This document shows, in pieces, positions 41,127 through 51,075 of a stretch of DNA of 64,000 nucleotides; position 1 is the first letter of the stretch, and each line of letters begins with the position of its first letter. Source of the DNA: an uncultured Eisenbergiella sp. (GTDB lineage: Bacteria > Bacillota > Clostridia > Lachnospirales > Lachnospiraceae); contig CANQVD010000015.1 in NCBI GenBank assembly GCA_947627215.1, positions 1-64,000 on the forward strand, in the 5' to 3' direction. The notes below the pieces were generated by a model. It saw only the letters and a program-made list of their open reading frames with translations. It had not been told where the DNA came from and did not search any database. A program made the translations under genes and the position numbers.

Positions 41127-41939
41127 ATGAACGAAAACAGTCAGATGGAAATACAGCTTACAGAGGAAACCATCAATACCTTTTTGGAGGAGATGCAGGC
41201 CAGGAACCGTAAGCCGGGATCGCTGAACAGCTATCGCCAGACACTTAACAGTCTGGCATCGTATCTTCCCGCCGGTCAGGGCGTGAACAAGGATACGGCG
41301 GCGGAGTGGAAAGCATGGCTGGAGGAACAGGGATTTTCCCGCCGGACCGTAAACGCCAGGATCTCGGTGCTCAACAGTTTTCTGAAATATGCCGGGAAGC
41401 GGGAATGGCAGGAGACGGATTTCTACGTGCGGCCGGAAGAGATCCTGCCGGAGCTGACCAGAGCAGAGTATATAAGACTGTTGAAAGCGGCAAAGCGTCT
41501 GGGCAAGGAACGGGAGTATCTGCTGATCAAGGTGATGGGAAATGTGGGCGTGCGGATCCATGAATTGGACGGTGTTACCGTAGATGCAGTAAAGAACGGA
41601 ATGCTGCAGACTACATATAATAATCGGAAACAGTATCGTAAGATCCCGGGCAGTCTGCGAAAGGAACTTCTGGCGTATGCGAAGCGGGAGAACATTGTAA
41701 ACGGGCAGATATTTTTGGGGAGAAACGGAAGCCCGCTGGTACGATCGACAGCCTGGTATTATGTGAGCAGTCTCAGTCAGGAAGCGCAGGTGGACGTAGA
41801 AAAAGTGAATCCGAGAAGCCTGTATCGAATGTACTGCAGCACCTGGGCCGGACTGGAGATCAGCGTCCGGGCGCTGATGGAGCAGATGTATGAAAAGATC
41901 CTGGATGAGGAACAGTTGACGGTCGGCTGGGAGGAATGA
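41127..41939 (+). CDS. Catalytically degenerate tyrosine recombinase paralog
   Basis: Homologous to the 39663 gene (LTRAEYIRLLKAAKRLGKEREYLLIKVMGNVGVRIHEL) but HxxR box replaced by NPRSLYRMYC, and no LGH...Y tail. ATG at 41127. Confidence 0.85.
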   Translation: MNENSQMEIQLTEETINTFLEEMQARNRKPGSLNSYRQTLNSLASYLPAGQGVNKDTAAEWKAWLEEQGFSRRTVNARISVLNSFLKYAGKREWQETDFYVRPEEILPELTRAEYIRLLKAAKRLGKEREYLLIKVMGNVGVRIHELDGVTVDAVKNGMLQTTYNNRKQYRKIPGSLRKELLAYAKRENIVNGQIFLGRNGSPLVRSTAWYYVSSLSQEAQVDVEKVNPRSLYRMYCSTWAGLEISVRALMEQMYEKILDEEQLTVGWEE

Positions 41940-42047
41940 ACGGCCGGGAAAGAGTGCTGACGGTCGGCGGGAGAAAAGCCGGCGGGGAAGGATAAACACA
42001 GTGAAAGCGCATGAGGGATGCGCGAAAGGGGAATGGAGGAAAAAGCG

Positions 42048-45000
42048 ATGTTAAAGAGGAGAAGAAAGGGAAGCAGGAAGCATAGCTGGCTGGCGCTGAT
42101 GCTGAGCCTTTGCATGATCGTATCCGCATCGGGGGATGTGGGGATGCTCGTGCGCGCGGAAGGAACGCCGGCGGCAGAGAACGTGCAGGAGGGCCTGTGC
42201 GTACACCATCCGCATCATACGGAAGCCTGCGGATATTCGGAGGAAGAGGGCGCGCCCTGTACCCATGTGCATACGGCGGACTGCTATCGGACGGAAAAGC
42301 ACTGCGTTCTGGAAAAGGACGCGGAGCAAAAGACCGGGACGCAGAAAGGCGATGCGCAGGAGCCTGTCGGAGAAGACGCGGGGACCGATCTGAATGATGA
42401 GGCATCCGATGGTACGGAAAACGTGCAGCCCGGAGAACAGAAGGACACAGACGAAGAGCAGAACGATACTCCCGCTGTGAAAGAGGAAGGGCAGGAACCC
42501 GGTGAAAATGGCGGAGCTTCCCAGAATGAGGGAGAGCCGCAGGGTGATCCAAAAGAACAGAACGAGGAACAGGATAATGGACAGGATGAAGGAGAGCCGC
42601 AGGGCGATCTAAAAGAGCAGAACGAGGAACAGGATAAAGCAGATGGACAGAATGAGGGACAGCCGCAGGAGGAAGGAAGCGGGGAAGACAATTCGGAGCC
42701 GATGGGAGACGGGCAGGAACAGAAGCCTGTGACAGAAAGCGAAGAGCAGTCGGCGTCAGAGTCCCTTAAAGCGTGTGCCCTTCCGGGCAGGCTGGTACTG
42801 CTGTGTATGTCCGGTGTGGATCTTATTTTGGAAGGACAGGGAGATCCGGAGGAAAAGGATCCGGAGGACGGAGACTCTGAGATCGGGGATGAGGCAGAGG
42901 AGCATGTGTGCTCGGTTGAGAGCGGATGCATCACGGTCACGGAGGAGCTGATCTGCACCCACAGAGAAGAGGGGATGCATGACGATGAATGCGGGTATCG
43001 GGAGACCAGGGTGCTGACTCCCTGCACATTTGACTGCCCGGTCTGTAATTATACATACGATGGGAGCGTGACGATCCGTTTCGCTGCAGAGGAAGATACG
43101 GAGGACGGGGCGGATGAAAAGGAGTCCGATACGGAAGGATCGGAAGGCTTTGTCAACGTGTCCGTTGGCGCACTGAGCGGCGGCCTTCGTTTTTCCGATG
43201 ACGGGATCGATCTGCTGGACGGCGTGAGCGCGGAGGACGCGGACGGCAATTCCTATGAGGTAAAGGTATATTCTGTGCTGGATGTGGAAGCGCAGGAGCC
43301 CGTTGAGCTGAAAGACGGAAAATATCTGGAGGCGGAAAACGGGAAGACCTATCAGGCCGTTTATGTGGCACTGAATGAGGACGGCACATATGCGGCGGCC
43401 TGTGAGCGCGAGGTGGAAGGCGCCGCGCCGGTGGCGATGATTACGTCGCTGATGTCCCCGAAAAAAGAAAGCGGTGTTGCCTGTATTGAGAGAGACGGTC
43501 AGGTTATTGAGTATTATGAGAGCATAAACGACGCATTTAAGGCGGCGGAAAGCGGAGATACCATTCGGCTTTTGGAAGATACAGAAGAAATTGTAGATTT
43601 TGAATATGATTCTGCACGGCAGATAGAGCAGATTACGCTGGATTTGGGTGACCATACGCTGAAACCGACTAAAGGCCAAAGAACTATTTATACTATTACG
43701 TTGGGCATTCCTGATGTAACCATCCAGAACGGAACGGTATGCGGTCAAGAAAAGGGGACTAAAGGAACTATTATCAATGGTTCTGAAAATAATAGTTTGA
43801 AACTTTTTAATCTGACGTTGGATGGTTATGGCAGTGGTAACAGTAACGTTAGTTTTTCTGCAAAGGCAGGAGAACCTTCAAAATTAGAGATATCAGAATG
43901 TATTATTCAGAATTCCTCTGCTCAGTATGGAAATGGCGGTGGGATATATGCAGACTTAAAGAATACCGAGGATTCTGTTACAATAACAGATTCTACGATT
44001 CAAGGAAATAGTGTAGTAAATAGCAAAAGAACCGGGTCCAAAAAGGGCGGCGGAATTTATATCAAAGGCAGCGGTTCGGTTGTGCTTGATAATACGATTG
44101 TTTCGGGAAATGAAGCCGGTGTAGAGAACAGCGGAACAGGAGGAGGAATCTATATAGATGGTCAATCCGCTGACAGCCTACAGGTGACGCTGCGCGGCGG
44201 TACGAGAGTGGAAGGAAACAGTGCAAAAGGAAACGCGGGCGGCATCAATATCAACAAGGCCAGCCTGACACTGACAGGCGCGGTCGTCACGAATAACAGC
44301 TGCAGCGACAGAGGCAGCGGCATTTATTTAGGGGCGTCGAGCAGCCTGACTGTGAATGGGGGCGCTCTGTATGACAATGTTGATACGGGAAACTGCCATT
44401 CGGATCTTTTTGTGGAAGCGGCGGCCGTAGTTTCCCTGCCTCCGGCATCGGATATGAAGGAAGACGGGATGGATTTCACCGGATACAAGTGGCTGAATGA
44501 CGATCCCGCGAATTCGGCAGATGTGCAGGAGAAGAACGGTACGTGGATTGATGAGCCTATCAGTAAGACTGTGGAGCAGGGGGCCCTGTTAAGGTATTCA
44601 GCCTTATCGATGGATCCGGAGGCGGCTAATCGTAAAGCAGATGGATCACAAAGAGCAGTATACCGTTCCTTTACCGATGCGCTGGAAGATCTGCAGGATG
44701 ACGAGACAACAGTTCTTCTCAAAGATTCCGTTTCCCTGAAGAGAGACGTGGAACTGGAAGGAAAAAAGGTCACGCTGCAGGTGGGAGCCGGCCAAAGCGT
44801 GAGCCTGAAATACGGGGACGCTTCAGGAGAGCTGAAGGCAGGAGAAGGTGCATCCCTTACCGTTAAGGGAGAAGGGGAAGTCATCGGCGGACTGCTCAGC
44901 GCGGGAGAAGCGGGACAGTTGAACATTGAAGACTCGATAAAGCTGGAGCATCTGGCGAACGCCGGGACAACTGAGATCGGGGCCTACGCAGCGGTTCAGT

Positions 45001-47846
45001 CGGTGGAGAATTGGGGAACGATAACTGTCAATGGTACGGTAGAGAATAAGATCGGACAGTACGGAGGGACATTTAAATTTAACGGGACGGCAGGCCCTGG
45101 TATGGAACTGGAGCTGGCCGGTCCCAAAGAGGATGAGGACTATGATCAGGGGATGTTTATCATCCTTGGTGGACATCAGACCGGACAGATCCTCATAAAG
45201 GGCTTCGGCTCTGCGGTTACAGAGACCCAGGCATTTACTCCGGATGAGGATTTTCTGAGCGAATGGCTGGCAGAGAAGGATCCGGCGGACATTGTGATCG
45301 CTCAATGTACGGATGCGGAAACTGTAAAAGCCTATGCAGAAAGGTTCAGTCTGGCCTCTGATCTTGCGGAATACATCAGCATTTCCACAGAAGGCAACAA
45401 GATCGTTCTTCGCAGAGGGCGTGACGCCGTTTACATCAGCGGAGATGGGGATGATGAAAAGGGAGGATTTAGTCCTGACACTGCTGTCAGATCCTTTAAA
45501 CGCGCGAAAGAATTGGCATCTGCACGTTCCGTTGACGTGATCCTGGTCACGGGTTCCTCGGTAAAGATCGAAGGAAAAGAAGACTGGAATGCGGATAAAA
45601 CGTTGTGCATAATGCGGGACGCAAAATATGAGCATGATCTTGTTACGGTTAAGAATGGCGGGACTCTGATCCTGTCGGATAACATACAGTTGGACGGCAA
45701 GGTCAACGGCAAAAATGCACATCTGGTCAAGGTAGAAAAAGGCGGCACACTGATCCTGAACGGGGCTACTTTACAGAACAATACCATTGGGACAGATTAT
45801 AGTCAGGGCCGGGGAGGCGCAGTCTACTCTGACGGCGGCAGCGTCGAGGTAAAAGCCGGCGTGATCAGGGACTGCTGGGCTTATGATGGCGCTGGGATTT
45901 ATTGCGCAGGCGGCAGCCTGAAGGTCAGCGACGGAGAGTTCCGTCATAATTCGGCACAGATGGCCGGCGGCGCGGTCATGCTGGCGAACGGCGCGCATAT
46001 GGATCTGACGGGCGGAGTATTTTCCGACAACATCGCAGGATGGGCCACTACCGAAATAGGATCGGGATATGGCGGCGCTATCGCGCTGGGCGATTATCAT
46101 CTGAGCTCTGTTTGGACAAAAGACAATACAGAGAAGACCACGCTGACGATGGATGGGAATGCGGTAATAGAAAACAACACGGCGCGTTGTGCAGGCGGCG
46201 GTATTTTCATACAGCATAATTGCGAAGCGGTCATCTATCAGGGAACGATCCGCGATAATGAATGCGGAAACGCAAAATACGGCGGCGGCGGGATCTATGT
46301 AAACGGCGGAAAGCTCAATATGTCGGCGGAGGATGACCATATAGATAAAGGTGACGCCGGCACAGCGATAAGAGAAACTTCTAACGGCGTATTGAGGATG
46401 TATAATGCAGTCATAACCGGGAACCTGGCCGGGGTAGGCAAGTCCTCGGAAAGCCTGGCCGGCATCGCGGGCGGCGGAGGAATCGCCTGCTGTCCGACAT
46501 CTAAAGGAACGATCGAAATGATGAGCGGTGCGGCGATCTATGGAAACGGCTGGGTCACGTCTGAGAACAAGGCGGACATATACATTACCGCAAACAATGG
46601 CAGTAAAAACGTATATCTTTCAGAGTATATGCTGGGAGGAGCTCCGTACCACTGGAAACATACATATCTGACGGGCAAATATGCGGAAGGCGACAGATAT
46701 TTAGATGCGGATGCCGGGATATTGCATGCTAAATCTGAAGACAAGGACGACAAAAACCTGGACAATTTTCAGATGCGTGACAAGGGATCCAACCTGAGCC
46801 TTTACACGGATCATACCGCGGACATGAACAGCTTCGGCGCAAAGGTATTTATATACGGCAACAAAGCGAATCAGTTGGGCGGCGGTATCGGAAGCAACGG
46901 AGAAGTTTATATTGGAGATAGACCGAAGGACACGGTTAAGATCAGCGTTACAAAGGTATGGGAAGATGCGGGTTTTGAATCCCACAGGCCCGAGGATGTG
47001 AAAGTATGGCTGTGGTGTGAAAAGGATGGCAAAAAGGAGCAGGTGGCTTCAGATTTCCTCAGGCCGGATAAAAACGGAGTGTGGCCGACGATCGTTTTTG
47101 ATGACCAGCCTGCGGGATATGATTATTGGGTAGAAGAAGAGGCTGTAGAGGGATATGAGAGCAGGATCGAACTGACAGGAACCGCTAATGATACCTACAG
47201 TTATACCGTCACCAACACCTATTTCCCCGGCAGTCTCCAGATCACCAAAAACGTGACGGTAAACGGCGAACCCACCGAGGAGACCAGCGTAGACGGAACC
47301 TATACCTTTACGATCACCAGTGAGGACGGTTCCTATACAAAAGAAGTGCAGATCGAGATCAAGGACGGCGTGAGCAATACGGTGGAGGTAAAGGGGCTGA
47401 AGGCAGGCACCTATACTGTCAGCGAGGTGGTTGCCGGTCTTCCGGAAGGTGTAAGCCCCAATGAGAACGGCATCGAGGTGACAGTGAAGGAAGGCCAAAC
47501 CGAGGCCGTCACAGTGGAATTTACCAACAACTATGTACCCGAAACGGAACCGGATACCGAGCCTGGGACGGAGCCTGAAACGACACCGGAAACTACCCCG
47601 GAGACGACACCCGGGACCACGCCTGAGACAACGCCCGAGACTCCTACGCCTACCACGACGGTAGACGAGGGTGTCCTTGGCGAGCGGATCATGCCCGTTG
47701 CGGAGGAAGGCGTTCTGGGTGCACGGCAGGGCGTCCTCGGCGCCCGTACCGGAGATGACGCGCCCATCGTCGGCCTGTCCCTGGCAGTGCTGGCAGCCGG
47801 AGCGGCGATCGTTCTCCTGGCAAAGAAGAAAAGAAGAGAGAAATAA
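42048..47846 (+). CDS. Very large secreted surface adhesin: signal peptide, Cys/His-rich motif, acidic repeats, beta-helix repeats, Cna-B-type domains, sorting-like C-terminus
   Basis: ORF 42018..47846; ATG 42048 with GGAGGA RBS. MLKRRRKGSRKHSWLALMLSLCMIVSASG signal; GGGIYI.. beta-helix repeats; KISVTKVWEDAGF Cna-B; VLGARTGDDAPIVG + TM + KKKRREK. Confidence 0.93.
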   Translation: MLKRRRKGSRKHSWLALMLSLCMIVSASGDVGMLVRAEGTPAAENVQEGLCVHHPHHTEACGYSEEEGAPCTHVHTADCYRTEKHCVLEKDAEQKTGTQKGDAQEPVGEDAGTDLNDEASDGTENVQPGEQKDTDEEQNDTPAVKEEGQEPGENGGASQNEGEPQGDPKEQNEEQDNGQDEGEPQGDLKEQNEEQDKADGQNEGQPQEEGSGEDNSEPMGDGQEQKPVTESEEQSASESLKACALPGRLVLLCMSGVDLILEGQGDPEEKDPEDGDSEIGDEAEEHVCSVESGCITVTEELICTHREEGMHDDECGYRETRVLTPCTFDCPVCNYTYDGSVTIRFAAEEDTEDGADEKESDTEGSEGFVNVSVGALSGGLRFSDDGIDLLDGVSAEDADGNSYEVKVYSVLDVEAQEPVELKDGKYLEAENGKTYQAVYVALNEDGTYAAACEREVEGAAPVAMITSLMSPKKESGVACIERDGQVIEYYESINDAFKAAESGDTIRLLEDTEEIVDFEYDSARQIEQITLDLGDHTLKPTKGQRTIYTITLGIPDVTIQNGTVCGQEKGTKGTIINGSENNSLKLFNLTLDGYGSGNSNVSFSAKAGEPSKLEISECIIQNSSAQYGNGGGIYADLKNTEDSVTITDSTIQGNSVVNSKRTGSKKGGGIYIKGSGSVVLDNTIVSGNEAGVENSGTGGGIYIDGQSADSLQVTLRGGTRVEGNSAKGNAGGININKASLTLTGAVVTNNSCSDRGSGIYLGASSSLTVNGGALYDNVDTGNCHSDLFVEAAAVVSLPPASDMKEDGMDFTGYKWLNDDPANSADVQEKNGTWIDEPISKTVEQGALLRYSALSMDPEAANRKADGSQRAVYRSFTDALEDLQDDETTVLLKDSVSLKRDVELEGKKVTLQVGAGQSVSLKYGDASGELKAGEGASLTVKGEGEVIGGLLSAGEAGQLNIEDSIKLEHLANAGTTEIGAYAAVQSVENWGTITVNGTVENKIGQYGGTFKFNGTAGPGMELELAGPKEDEDYDQGMFIILGGHQTGQILIKGFGSAVTETQAFTPDEDFLSEWLAEKDPADIVIAQCTDAETVKAYAERFSLASDLAEYISISTEGNKIVLRRGRDAVYISGDGDDEKGGFSPDTAVRSFKRAKELASARSVDVILVTGSSVKIEGKEDWNADKTLCIMRDAKYEHDLVTVKNGGTLILSDNIQLDGKVNGKNAHLVKVEKGGTLILNGATLQNNTIGTDYSQGRGGAVYSDGGSVEVKAGVIRDCWAYDGAGIYCAGGSLKVSDGEFRHNSAQMAGGAVMLANGAHMDLTGGVFSDNIAGWATTEIGSGYGGAIALGDYHLSSVWTKDNTEKTTLTMDGNAVIENNTARCAGGGIFIQHNCEAVIYQGTIRDNECGNAKYGGGGIYVNGGKLNMSAEDDHIDKGDAGTAIRETSNGVLRMYNAVITGNLAGVGKSSESLAGIAGGGGIACCPTSKGTIEMMSGAAIYGNGWVTSENKADIYITANNGSKNVYLSEYMLGGAPYHWKHTYLTGKYAEGDRYLDADAGILHAKSEDKDDKNLDNFQMRDKGSNLSLYTDHTADMNSFGAKVFIYGNKANQLGGGIGSNGEVYIGDRPKDTVKISVTKVWEDAGFESHRPEDVKVWLWCEKDGKKEQVASDFLRPDKNGVWPTIVFDDQPAGYDYWVEEEAVEGYESRIELTGTANDTYSYTVTNTYFPGSLQITKNVTVNGEPTEETSVDGTYTFTITSEDGSYTKEVQIEIKDGVSNTVEVKGLKAGTYTVSEVVAGLPEGVSPNENGIEVTVKEGQTEAVTVEFTNNYVPETEPDTEPGTEPETTPETTPETTPGTTPETTPETPTPTTTVDEGVLGERIMPVAEEGVLGARQGVLGARTGDDAPIVGLSLAVLAAGAAIVLLAKKKRREK
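42520..42672 (+). repeat. In-frame tandem repeat (~60-66 bp unit, about 2.3 copies) in adhesin gene
   Basis: ga(a)tga(g)ggagagccgcagggYgatc.aaaagaRcagaacgaggaacaggata repeated; encodes EGEPQGD(P/L)KEQNEEQD. Confidence 0.85.
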
Positions 47847-47899
47847 AATGAAACGCGGGGCGGGATACCGCCGCCTCATTGAAAAAGAGTAAAATGCTG

Positions 47900-47950
47900 A
47901 AAGCGGCTGCAGAGGATCGGCAACAGAGGATCCGAAACGGCCGCTTTTCC
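47900..47950 (+). terminator. Probable terminator after the adhesin gene
   Basis: aaagcggc ... gccgcttttcctttt inverted repeat. Confidence 0.6.
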
Positions 47951-48162
47951 TTTTATCCGGCTGCGGCAGGTCGGGTCCCGCCGGGGCGGGCGTCCGTTTT
48001 CCGGGATCCTGGCGGGGTCTGCCGCGGATTCGGGAAGTGAGGAGAATTTGGAAAGAAAATTCGGAGTGAAATTCGGAAAATTCGGAAGAAAATGAAATGT
48101 TGCGGAGCGGAGGGAATTGGACTATACTATTGAGGAGAATGTTTGCGGCGCGGAGGATAAAT

Positions 48163-49641
48163 ATGGAACTGTTGGATCTGTGCGGGCAGTATCTGCTGAC
48201 GGGCCTGCAATTTGTGGGCCGTCATATGCTGCCGCTGAACTTTATCCTTTCCATCATCATCATTTTTTTCCAGCGCAAGGAACCGAAATCCGCCTGGGCC
48301 TGGCTGCTGCTCCTGAACATGCTGCCCGGCGTGGGTTTCCTGCTGTATCTGCTGGCCGGAACGGATATGCACAAGCGGAAAATGTTCCGGATCAAGGGGA
48401 TCGAGGATCAGGTCAACGAGGCGGTGCGGCGGCAGGAGTCCAGCGTGCGCAGCCGGGAGCTGGAGCATGAGAATCCGGATCTGGAGCCCTTTGCCGATCT
48501 GATCTATTATAATCTGGAAAGCTCCGGGGCGGTGCTGACCGGGGACAATCAGGTGCGCGTTTTCACGGACGGAAACGATAAGTTCGACGCGCTGATCGAG
48601 GATATCCGCGGCGCGGGGCAGTTCGTTTTTCTGGAATATTATATCGTGAAATGCGATGTGCTCTTTTACCGGATCCGGGATGTGCTGCAGGAAAAGGTGG
48701 AACAGGGCGTGGAGGTCTTTTTGCTCTATGATGCCATGGGCTGCAGAAGCGTTCCGAAGAAATACTGGAGAGAGCTGGAGAAAAGCGGGATCCGGACGGC
48801 GGTGTTCTTTCCGGCGCTTCTGGGACGGATGCAGCTTCGCGTCAATTACCGGAACCATCGGAAGATCGCCATCATCGACGGAAGGATCGGATATGTGGGC
48901 GGCTACAATATCGGGAAGGAATATATCGGGCTGGATCCCAAGTTCGGACATTGGCGGGATACCCACCTGCGCATCTGCGGCACGGCCGTGACGGCGCTGG
49001 CGATCCGCTATATCCAGGACTGGAACTATGCGGCGCGGGAAAATCTGTTCGCGAAGGAAAAATATGTGGTTTATCCGGAGCAGCGCTGCGGGAATACCAA
49101 GATCCAGATCATTTCCAGCGGACCGGATTCTCCGCAGCAGAATATCCGGGACAATTACCTGCGGCTGATCCACCGGGCCCGGAAACGGATCTGCATTCAG
49201 ACGCCCTACTATATTCCGGACGAAGCCGTTCATACGGCGCTGCTGATCGCGGCCGCGTCCGGCATAGAGGTAAACGTGATGATCCCCTGCAAGCCGGATC
49301 ATCCGTTCGTTTACTGGGCAACCTATTCGTATGTGGGCGAGCTGATTCTGGCGGGGGCCAACTGCTATACCTACAATAACGGCTTTCTGCATGCCAAGGG
49401 GCTTGCCATCGACGGAGAGGCCTGCTGCTACGGGACCGCCAATATGGACATCCGCAGCTTCGCCCTGAATTTTGAGGTGAACGCCGTGATCTACGACGAG
49501 GCGGTGACGCAGGAGATGGAGCGGATCTTTTCTGAGGACCTGAAGCTCTGCAGGCAGATCACGAAGGATATGTACCGGGGGCGTTCTCTGTGGATCCGGT
49601 TTAAGGAGCAGATGTGCCGGCTCTTTTCTCCGGTCTTGTAA
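48163..49641 (+). CDS. cls: Cardiolipin synthase (phospholipase D family)
   Basis: ATG 48163 with ggagg RBS; NYRNHRKIAIIDGRIGYVGGYNIGKEY and FLHAKGLAIDGEACCYGTANMDIRSF HKD motifs. Confidence 0.93.
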   Translation: MELLDLCGQYLLTGLQFVGRHMLPLNFILSIIIIFFQRKEPKSAWAWLLLLNMLPGVGFLLYLLAGTDMHKRKMFRIKGIEDQVNEAVRRQESSVRSRELEHENPDLEPFADLIYYNLESSGAVLTGDNQVRVFTDGNDKFDALIEDIRGAGQFVFLEYYIVKCDVLFYRIRDVLQEKVEQGVEVFLLYDAMGCRSVPKKYWRELEKSGIRTAVFFPALLGRMQLRVNYRNHRKIAIIDGRIGYVGGYNIGKEYIGLDPKFGHWRDTHLRICGTAVTALAIRYIQDWNYAARENLFAKEKYVVYPEQRCGNTKIQIISSGPDSPQQNIRDNYLRLIHRARKRICIQTPYYIPDEAVHTALLIAAASGIEVNVMIPCKPDHPFVYWATYSYVGELILAGANCYTYNNGFLHAKGLAIDGEACCYGTANMDIRSFALNFEVNAVIYDEAVTQEMERIFSEDLKLCRQITKDMYRGRSLWIRFKEQMCRLFSPVL

Positions 49642-49731
49642 GTTTTGAAAAAGTGTGTTATGATATAACGATAAGTGCGGCTGTTCGGACATGACGGACG
49701 GCCGAAGAAAGAAAACGAGGAGAATACGGAA

Positions 49732-51075
49732 ATGAAAAAATTATTGGCGATGACGATGGTCTTATCCCTGTCCGCGTTCCTGCTGGCCGGATGCGCGAAG
49801 GAGGCGGCGGAGCAGGAAAGCGCCGCGGAGACGGATACGGCGGAGACGGAGAGCGCGGCGGAGGAAAGTCAGCCCGCGGCGGAACAGAAGTCCTATCCCA
49901 GAGAGGCATATCTGGACGGGCTGGATGTGGACGAGTTTGTGGAACCGGGAGAATATATCGGCGTGGAGGTGTCCGTGGAGGCTCCCTATGTGAGCGACAG
50001 TCAGGTGGACAGCGCCGTGCAGAGCGCGCTGAACAGCCATCCGAAACGGACGGAGATCACGAACCGCGCCGCGGCGGACGGCGATCTGACCGATATCAGC
50101 TATGTGGGCAAGAAGGACGGCGTGGCCTTTGACGGCGGCACGGCGGACAATTACGAGCTGGAGCTCGGATCCGATTCGTTCATCGACGGCTTTGAGGACG
50201 GCATCATCGGCATGAAGACGGGCGAGACGAAGGATCTGAATCTGACATTCCCGGAAGGCTACGGCAACGCCGATCTGGCGGGGGCCGACGTGGTGTTCAC
50301 CGTTACCCTGAACAAGATCTATGAGCTTTCCGACGCGGAGTTCAACGATGAATTTGTGGCGGGCCTGTCCATCGACGGCGTGACGACGACGGAGGAATAC
50401 CGGCAGTATCTGTATGACAATTATATGCAGAGCGCCCAGTCGCAGTACGAAGCCGATGTGCAGGACGCGGTGATGGACGCGGTGTTCAGCGGCGCGACCT
50501 TTAAAAAGGATGCGGAGGATCTGGCGGACCGTTATTTCGACCGGGTCGTGAACAACAACTACGCCTATCTGAACAGCATGGCGATGATGTACGGCGTGAA
50601 CCTGGAGGATATTCTGGGCATGAGTTGGGACGAATATGTGACCCAGAACGAAGAATCCATCCGGGAGTCCGCGAATGTGGCGTCCAGACAGATCCTGCTG
50701 CTGCAGGCCATCGCGGAGCGGGAAGGACTTACCGTATCCTCGGAGGAGATCAGCAGCAATCTGATGGCCCAGGCGATTCAGAACGGTTACAGTTCCGGCG
50801 AGGATTACGTCAATGCGCTCGGTGAGGACATCAAATCCTACGGGGAAATCCTGATCATGAATAAAGTGATGGATTTCCTGGTGGAGAACGCGGTCGTGAC
50901 CCAGACGGAGCCGGAAACGGAGGAGGCTTCTGCCGGGGAGACGGCTTCTGAGGAAACGTCCGGGGCAGAGGAAGAGACCGCCGCGGAGGAATTCGCGTCC
51001 GATGAGGAAACGGCGTCAGACGAATCCGCCGCCGAAACAGTGTCCGCGGAAGAGACCGCCACGGAGGAAGAATAA
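49732..51075 (+). CDS. Trigger factor-like FKBP-type peptidyl-prolyl isomerase lipoprotein
   Basis: MKKLLAMTMVLSLSAFLLAGCAKE lipobox; FIDGFEDGIIGMKTGETKDLNLTFPEGYGNADLAGADVVFTVTLNKIYEL; acidic low-complexity C-terminus. Confidence 0.87.
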   Translation: MKKLLAMTMVLSLSAFLLAGCAKEAAEQESAAETDTAETESAAEESQPAAEQKSYPREAYLDGLDVDEFVEPGEYIGVEVSVEAPYVSDSQVDSAVQSALNSHPKRTEITNRAAADGDLTDISYVGKKDGVAFDGGTADNYELELGSDSFIDGFEDGIIGMKTGETKDLNLTFPEGYGNADLAGADVVFTVTLNKIYELSDAEFNDEFVAGLSIDGVTTTEEYRQYLYDNYMQSAQSQYEADVQDAVMDAVFSGATFKKDAEDLADRYFDRVVNNNYAYLNSMAMMYGVNLEDILGMSWDEYVTQNEESIRESANVASRQILLLQAIAEREGLTVSSEEISSNLMAQAIQNGYSSGEDYVNALGEDIKSYGEILIMNKVMDFLVENAVVTQTEPETEEASAGETASEETSGAEEETAAEEFASDEETASDESAAETVSAEETATEEE

